From NCBI GenBank assembly GCA_963977415.1, contig CAXBOS010000014.1:1-64000 (forward strand): a DNA stretch of 64,000 bases, in the 5' to 3' direction. Under the pieces are notes generated by a model, which searched no databases, was not told the DNA's origin, and saw only the letters and a program-made list of their open reading frames with translations. Positions 60,752-64,000 of this stretch are shown here, piece after piece; positions within the stretch are counted from its first letter, which is position 1, and each line of letters opens with the position of its first letter. This DNA comes from Croceimicrobium sp963977415. GTDB taxonomy: Bacteria > Bacteroidota > Bacteroidia > Flavobacteriales > Schleiferiaceae. Both the position numbers and the translations under genes were made by a program.

Positions 60752-62244
60752 AATTTAAACCAAGAATCTATCAGCGCTTGTGTGCCGGTTTCTCGATTGG
60801 CGTAAATGAAAGTATTGGAGCCTTTGGGACAATAATATTGGCTAGTATAATGTTGAGCGTGGGTCGCAACATGCTCAATGGCATCGCAAATTTCTATCAC
60901 CTCTTTATCCGTTAAAGTGGGATGCACCGACAAGCGAATCCAACCGGGCCGCACAAATAAATCACCCGCATCAACTTGCGCTCTAATTTTATCGCTCGCT
61001 TCTTCACCTAGGTGAAAAAGATAGTGCCCATAAGTTCCCGCACAGCTACAACCGCCTCGAGTTTGAATGCCGAACAAGTCGTTAAGCAATTGCACTACTA
61101 AATTATAATGCAAACCTTCCACAAAGAAGGAAATTGCGCCTAAACGCTCTTTAATATTTCCGGCTAAAATAACGAGACCTGGAACCTTTTCTAAGCGATC
61201 AAAAATATAAGTAAGCAATTCATGCTCGCGAGCTCGAATGGCTTTTACCGTCATTTTCTCCTTCAAACGAATGGCTAAAGCGGCGCGCATGGTTTGTAGA
61301 AAACCAGGGGTCCCGCCATCTTCACGGGCTTCAATGTCGGAAATATATTGGTGACCACCCCAAGGGTTAGTCCAAGTTACCGTGCCACCACCGGGATGAT
61401 CAGGAACTTTATTCTTGTATAATTTAGAATTAAAAATCAGAACCCCAGGTGTGCCTGGTCCGCCTAAAAATTTATGGGGTGAAAAGAAAATCGCATCCAG
61501 TTGAGCGTCAGGATCACTCGGGTGCATATCAATATCAACGTAAGGTCCGCTGCAAGCGAAGTCTACAAAGCAATACCCACCCGCGGCGTGTATCATTTTG
61601 GCTACTTCATGATAGGGCGTGAAAACGCCGGTTACATTACTTGCGGAAGTGATACTCGCAATTTTATAAGGTCGATCGGCATATTGCTCTAACAATTGGG
61701 CAAAATGATTAAGGTCGAGAGCGCCTTGTGGACAAGGATGAATTTGCACCACTTCCGCGATCGTTTCTAGCCAAGAGGTTTGATTCGAATGATGCTCCAT
61801 GTGGCTAATAAAAACAACTGGACGTTCGTGTTCTTCAATCTTAATACGATCGGCGAATTGCTCAGGAATCTTAAAACCTAGGATGCGTTGCAGTTTTAAC
61901 ACTGCTCCCGTCATTCCTGTTCCCGTGGGAATAAAAGCGTCATCTGCGGCAGCGTTAACATGCTCTTTTATAATGCGTTTGGCTTCGCTATAAGCCGCCG
62001 TCATCATGGCACCCGTATACGAAGTTTCGGTATGTGTGTTGGCTACTAAAGGACCAAACTCCGATTTCATTTTATCCTCTATCGGACCATATAATCTACC
62101 ACTCGCAATCCAATCGGCATAAATAATACGTTTAGGCCCGTAAGGACCAACAAATTCGGCATTTTGGCCAACTATATTATCGCGAAACTCTTGGAAGTGC
62201 TCCTCCCATTTCGTGTGTGCCAGTTTTTGAGTGGTAGTGTTCAT
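60748..62244 (-). CDS. Class V aminotransferase-fold PLP enzyme
   Basis: A 498-residue PLP-dependent enzyme related to cysteine desulfurases but longer. The cofactor loop is PTGTGMTGAV, and ISHMEHHSN and VDFACSGPYVDID provide other PLP contacts. The Schiff-base lysine is K258 in FFSPHKFLGGPG. TRGGCSCAG near residue 395 holds two cysteines where desulfurases have their catalytic loop. It could be a SufS-like or selenocysteine lyase-like enzyme or another lyase. It is 10 bp after glmM and coupled to the neighbouring desulfurase. Confidence 0.85.
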   Translation of the reverse strand: MNTTTQKLAHTKWEEHFQEFRDNIVGQNAEFVGPYGPKRIIYADWIASGRLYGPIEDKMKSEFGPLVANTHTETSYTGAMMTAAYSEAKRIIKEHVNAAADDAFIPTGTGMTGAVLKLQRILGFKIPEQFADRIKIEEHERPVVFISHMEHHSNQTSWLETIAEVVQIHPCPQGALDLNHFAQLLEQYADRPYKIASITSASNVTGVFTPYHEVAKMIHAAGGYCFVDFACSGPYVDIDMHPSDPDAQLDAIFFSPHKFLGGPGTPGVLIFNSKLYKNKVPDHPGGGTVTWTNPWGGHQYISDIEAREDGGTPGFLQTMRAALAIRLKEKMTVKAIRAREHELLTYIFDRLEKVPGLVILAGNIKERLGAISFFVEGLHYNLVVQLLNDLFGIQTRGGCSCAGTYGHYLFHLGEEASDKIRAQVDAGDLFVRPGWIRLSVHPTLTDKEVIEICDAIEHVATHAQHYTSQYYCPKGSNTFIYANRETGTQALIDSWFKL

Positions 62245-62254
62245 AAGCTAAAAA

Positions 62255-63643
62255 TTATTTGGCCAGCGCTGCAAGTTCATTAATAAATCGTTCTCCCAAA
62301 CTATCGGCAGCCGCTTGAGATTTTGCTTCGGTATAAATGCGGATAATCGGTTCTGTATTCGACTTTCGCATGTGAACCCATTCATCGGCGAAGTCAATTT
62401 TAACACCATCAATTGTGCTAACTTCTTCCTTTTGATATTTCGTAGCAATGCTGTTTAAAATGCCATCTACATCCATTCCCGCTTCCAGTTGAATTTTATT
62501 CTTACCCATAAAATAAGCTGGGTAAGAGGCACGTAATTCACTTAAGGTTTTTCCCGCTGTTGCCAGATGCGAAAGAATAATAGCTATTCCAACCAGTGAA
62601 TCGCGACCATAATGTAAGTCGGGTAAGATTACGCCTCCATTACCTTCGCCACCTAAAACAGCCTTAACTTCTTTCATCTTGGTAACCACATTCACTTCAC
62701 CCACGGCAGCAGCGGCATAATCAACCCCGTGCTCTTTGGCTAAATCGCGCAAAGCACGGCTGCTACTTAAATTACTTACGAGAGATCCGCTTTTATGATT
62801 TAATAGGTAATCGGCGGCAGCCACTAAAGTGTACTCTTCGCCAAACATTTCACCATCTTCAGAAATAAGGGCAAGGCGGTCCACATCGGGATCTACTACA
62901 ATGCCAATATCACAAGACTTTTCTTTCACTACTTTCATTATGTCACCCAAATGCGCTTTCAGCGGCTCGGGGTTATGTGGGAAAAGTCCGCTTGGTTCGC
63001 AGTATAACAGTTCGGTACTTTTTACACCTAAACGCTCTAATAATGGGGGAATAGAAATTCCACCGGTAGAATTTACCGCATCAACCGCAACTTTAAGATC
63101 GGCTTTAGCAATGGCTTCCACATTAACATAAGGCAATGCCAAAATAGCATCAATATGTTTTTCGATGGCGTCTTCGCTGCGAGTAGTTTTACCTAAAGAG
63201 TGTACTTCTACAAAATCGTAGTCTTCGGCATCGATCATGCGCATTAGCTCCTGACCGTCGGCACCAGATATAAATTCGCCTTTTTCATTTAATAATTTCA
63301 AAGCATTCCATTCCACCGGATTGTGTGAAGCAGTAAGAATAATTCCCCCTTGGGCTTTTTCAAAAACTACCGCCATCTCTACCGTTGGTGTAGTAGAAAG
63401 ATCTAAATCGATAACATCAATACCGCAACCTACTAAGGTGTTTTGCACTAAATTTTGAATCATTGATCCACTAGGACGAGCGTCGCGGCCAATAACCACT
63501 TTAACTGCGCCATTGGGATTTTTGCGCTTCAACCAATTTCCATAAGCAGCAGCAAATTCTACCGCATCTAATGGACTTAAGTTTTCGCCTTTCTTTCCGC
63601 CAATGGTGCCTCTTACACCCGATATAGATTTTATTAAGGTCAT
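62255..63643 (-). CDS. glmM: Phosphoglucosamine mutase
   Basis: A 462-residue alpha-D-phosphohexomutase converting glucosamine-6-P to glucosamine-1-P for UDP-GlcNAc, peptidoglycan and LPS synthesis. The phosphoserine is S106 in LTASHNPVEWNALKL, the Mg2+ loop is VDPDVDRLAL, the sugar loop is GGEGNGGVI and the phosphate-binding loop is RKSNTEPIIRI. The family could also act on other hexose phosphates, but the SHNP-x-W-NALKL pattern is typical of Bacteroidota GlmM. A -7 box lies 17 nt upstream. Confidence 0.94.
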   Translation of the reverse strand: MTLIKSISGVRGTIGGKKGENLSPLDAVEFAAAYGNWLKRKNPNGAVKVVIGRDARPSGSMIQNLVQNTLVGCGIDVIDLDLSTTPTVEMAVVFEKAQGGIILTASHNPVEWNALKLLNEKGEFISGADGQELMRMIDAEDYDFVEVHSLGKTTRSEDAIEKHIDAILALPYVNVEAIAKADLKVAVDAVNSTGGISIPPLLERLGVKSTELLYCEPSGLFPHNPEPLKAHLGDIMKVVKEKSCDIGIVVDPDVDRLALISEDGEMFGEEYTLVAAADYLLNHKSGSLVSNLSSSRALRDLAKEHGVDYAAAAVGEVNVVTKMKEVKAVLGGEGNGGVILPDLHYGRDSLVGIAIILSHLATAGKTLSELRASYPAYFMGKNKIQLEAGMDVDGILNSIATKYQKEEVSTIDGVKIDFADEWVHMRKSNTEPIIRIYTEAKSQAAADSLGERFINELAALAK

Positions 63644-64000
63644 GCTTTGTATTTGTGGGCAAATATAAATATTAGGCTTGCTTAATTCTTGAATTGTCGC
63701 ATCAGATTTTCGTTGCTTAGGAAATGATGAAACCTTACCCCATTCATAGCGACCATTAAAGAGGGCTTTGCAGACTAATTTTAAGTCCCTCTCCTTGGGT
63801 TGCTTGCTTGGCTTCTCTATAAAGGAAAGAATGAAGCGCTATAAAAAGCTTTTAGAAATAAATAGTAGGACACACAGGACCTAGGGCTTTAATGCGTTTC
63901 TTCCAATCTCGCTGGTTTAAAAGACTCTGAACCTAAGTTCGATGAAGCCGAATACATTATAATCAAGCCTTAAACACTTAGATTGCAAGCTTGTTGATTA
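63644..64000. other. 357-bp region without a gene at the window end
   Basis: Apart from the glmM promoter box at 63660-63667, I see no open frame with protein-like features, no tRNA and no strong hairpin. It may be the flank of a gene beyond the window. Confidence 0.5.
63660..63667 (-). promoter_or_regulatory. -7 box for glmM
   Basis: TATATTTG on the minus strand, an exact TAnnTTTG, 16 nt before the glmM ATG. It probably drives glmM, the class V aminotransferase and the desulfurase. Confidence 0.6.

Noticed and set aside
1..64000. Mobile element or genomic island
   Set aside because: No transposase, integrase, phage gene or composition break was seen; the gene content is housekeeping throughout.

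Overview
The window reads as chromosomal DNA of a marine-type member of the Bacteroidota, most likely class Flavobacteriia (Cryomorphaceae/Schleiferiaceae-like; this placement is inferred). The evidence is: a complete Na+-translocating NQR operon; type IX secretion (T9SS) parts (a plug protein and a cargo with a C-terminal sorting tail); Bacteroidota-restricted families (DUF3667, DUF5606, probably DUF4249); and promoters built on the Bacteroidota -7 box TAnnTTTG, with little use of Shine-Dalgarno sequences. Base composition looks moderately AT-rich and even. I see no insertion sequence, prophage, integrase or CRISPR array, and genes are packed tightly with many 1-4 nt overlaps.

Layout. 1-1288 has no credible gene: it holds a 44-bp tandem repeat array (about 197-636), then a set of longer degenerate direct repeats (776-1250) that runs up to a tRNA-Arg(UCU) on the minus strand. 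1493-4851 holds a SulP anion transporter with a beta carbonic anhydrase (likely bicarbonate uptake), a membrane LytTR regulator and a small ExbB-like protein. 4927-10878 is nqrA-F on the minus strand. 11041-15876 holds the T9SS plug protein, a DUF3667 protein, tsaC, lptB and tatC. 15995-25775 is a long plus-strand run: recQ, rfbC, a lytic transglycosylase, a small membrane protein, mutL, two rhomboid proteases, an EEP-family nuclease/phosphatase and an outer-membrane-like protein. 25956-33334 is on the minus strand: peroxiredoxin, ZIP transporter, methyltransferase, TauE/SafE permease, M14 peptidase, lipoprotein and sodium:solute symporter. 33784-43243 mixes a lipoprotein, a THUMP methyltransferase, priA, a YhhN protein, an M48 peptidase, hsp20, a pseudouridine synthase, panB and a surface lipoprotein. 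43393-46890 is a stress block: dnaK, two tandem tpx genes and a thioredoxin. 46969-50419 is a polyphosphate block (ppx/gppA, ppk1, sixA). 50525-54172 holds mazG, DUF5606, a TPR lipoprotein, def, ruvX and divergent dapD. 54255-63643 holds a DUF2892 protein, corA, a secreted Kelch protein, an MBL phosphodiesterase, a large unrecognised protein, two PLP enzymes and glmM.

The genes are mostly housekeeping: energy (NQR), envelope building (LptB, TatC, GlmM, RfbC, T9SS), genome maintenance (RecQ, MutL, PriA, RuvX), redox and heat stress (Prx, 2x Tpx, Trx, Hsp20, DnaK) and polyphosphate turnover. I did not find a clear new multi-gene system. The observations I rate highest are: a shared promoter-like element upstream of both hsp20 and dnaK that resembles a sigma-54 site; a MutL whose endonuclease motif is degraded; the 44-bp repeat array next to a repeat-rich, tRNA-flanked region; and back-to-back abutting -7 boxes between panB and a surface lipoprotein gene. 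All calls were made by eye from sequence, without database searches.
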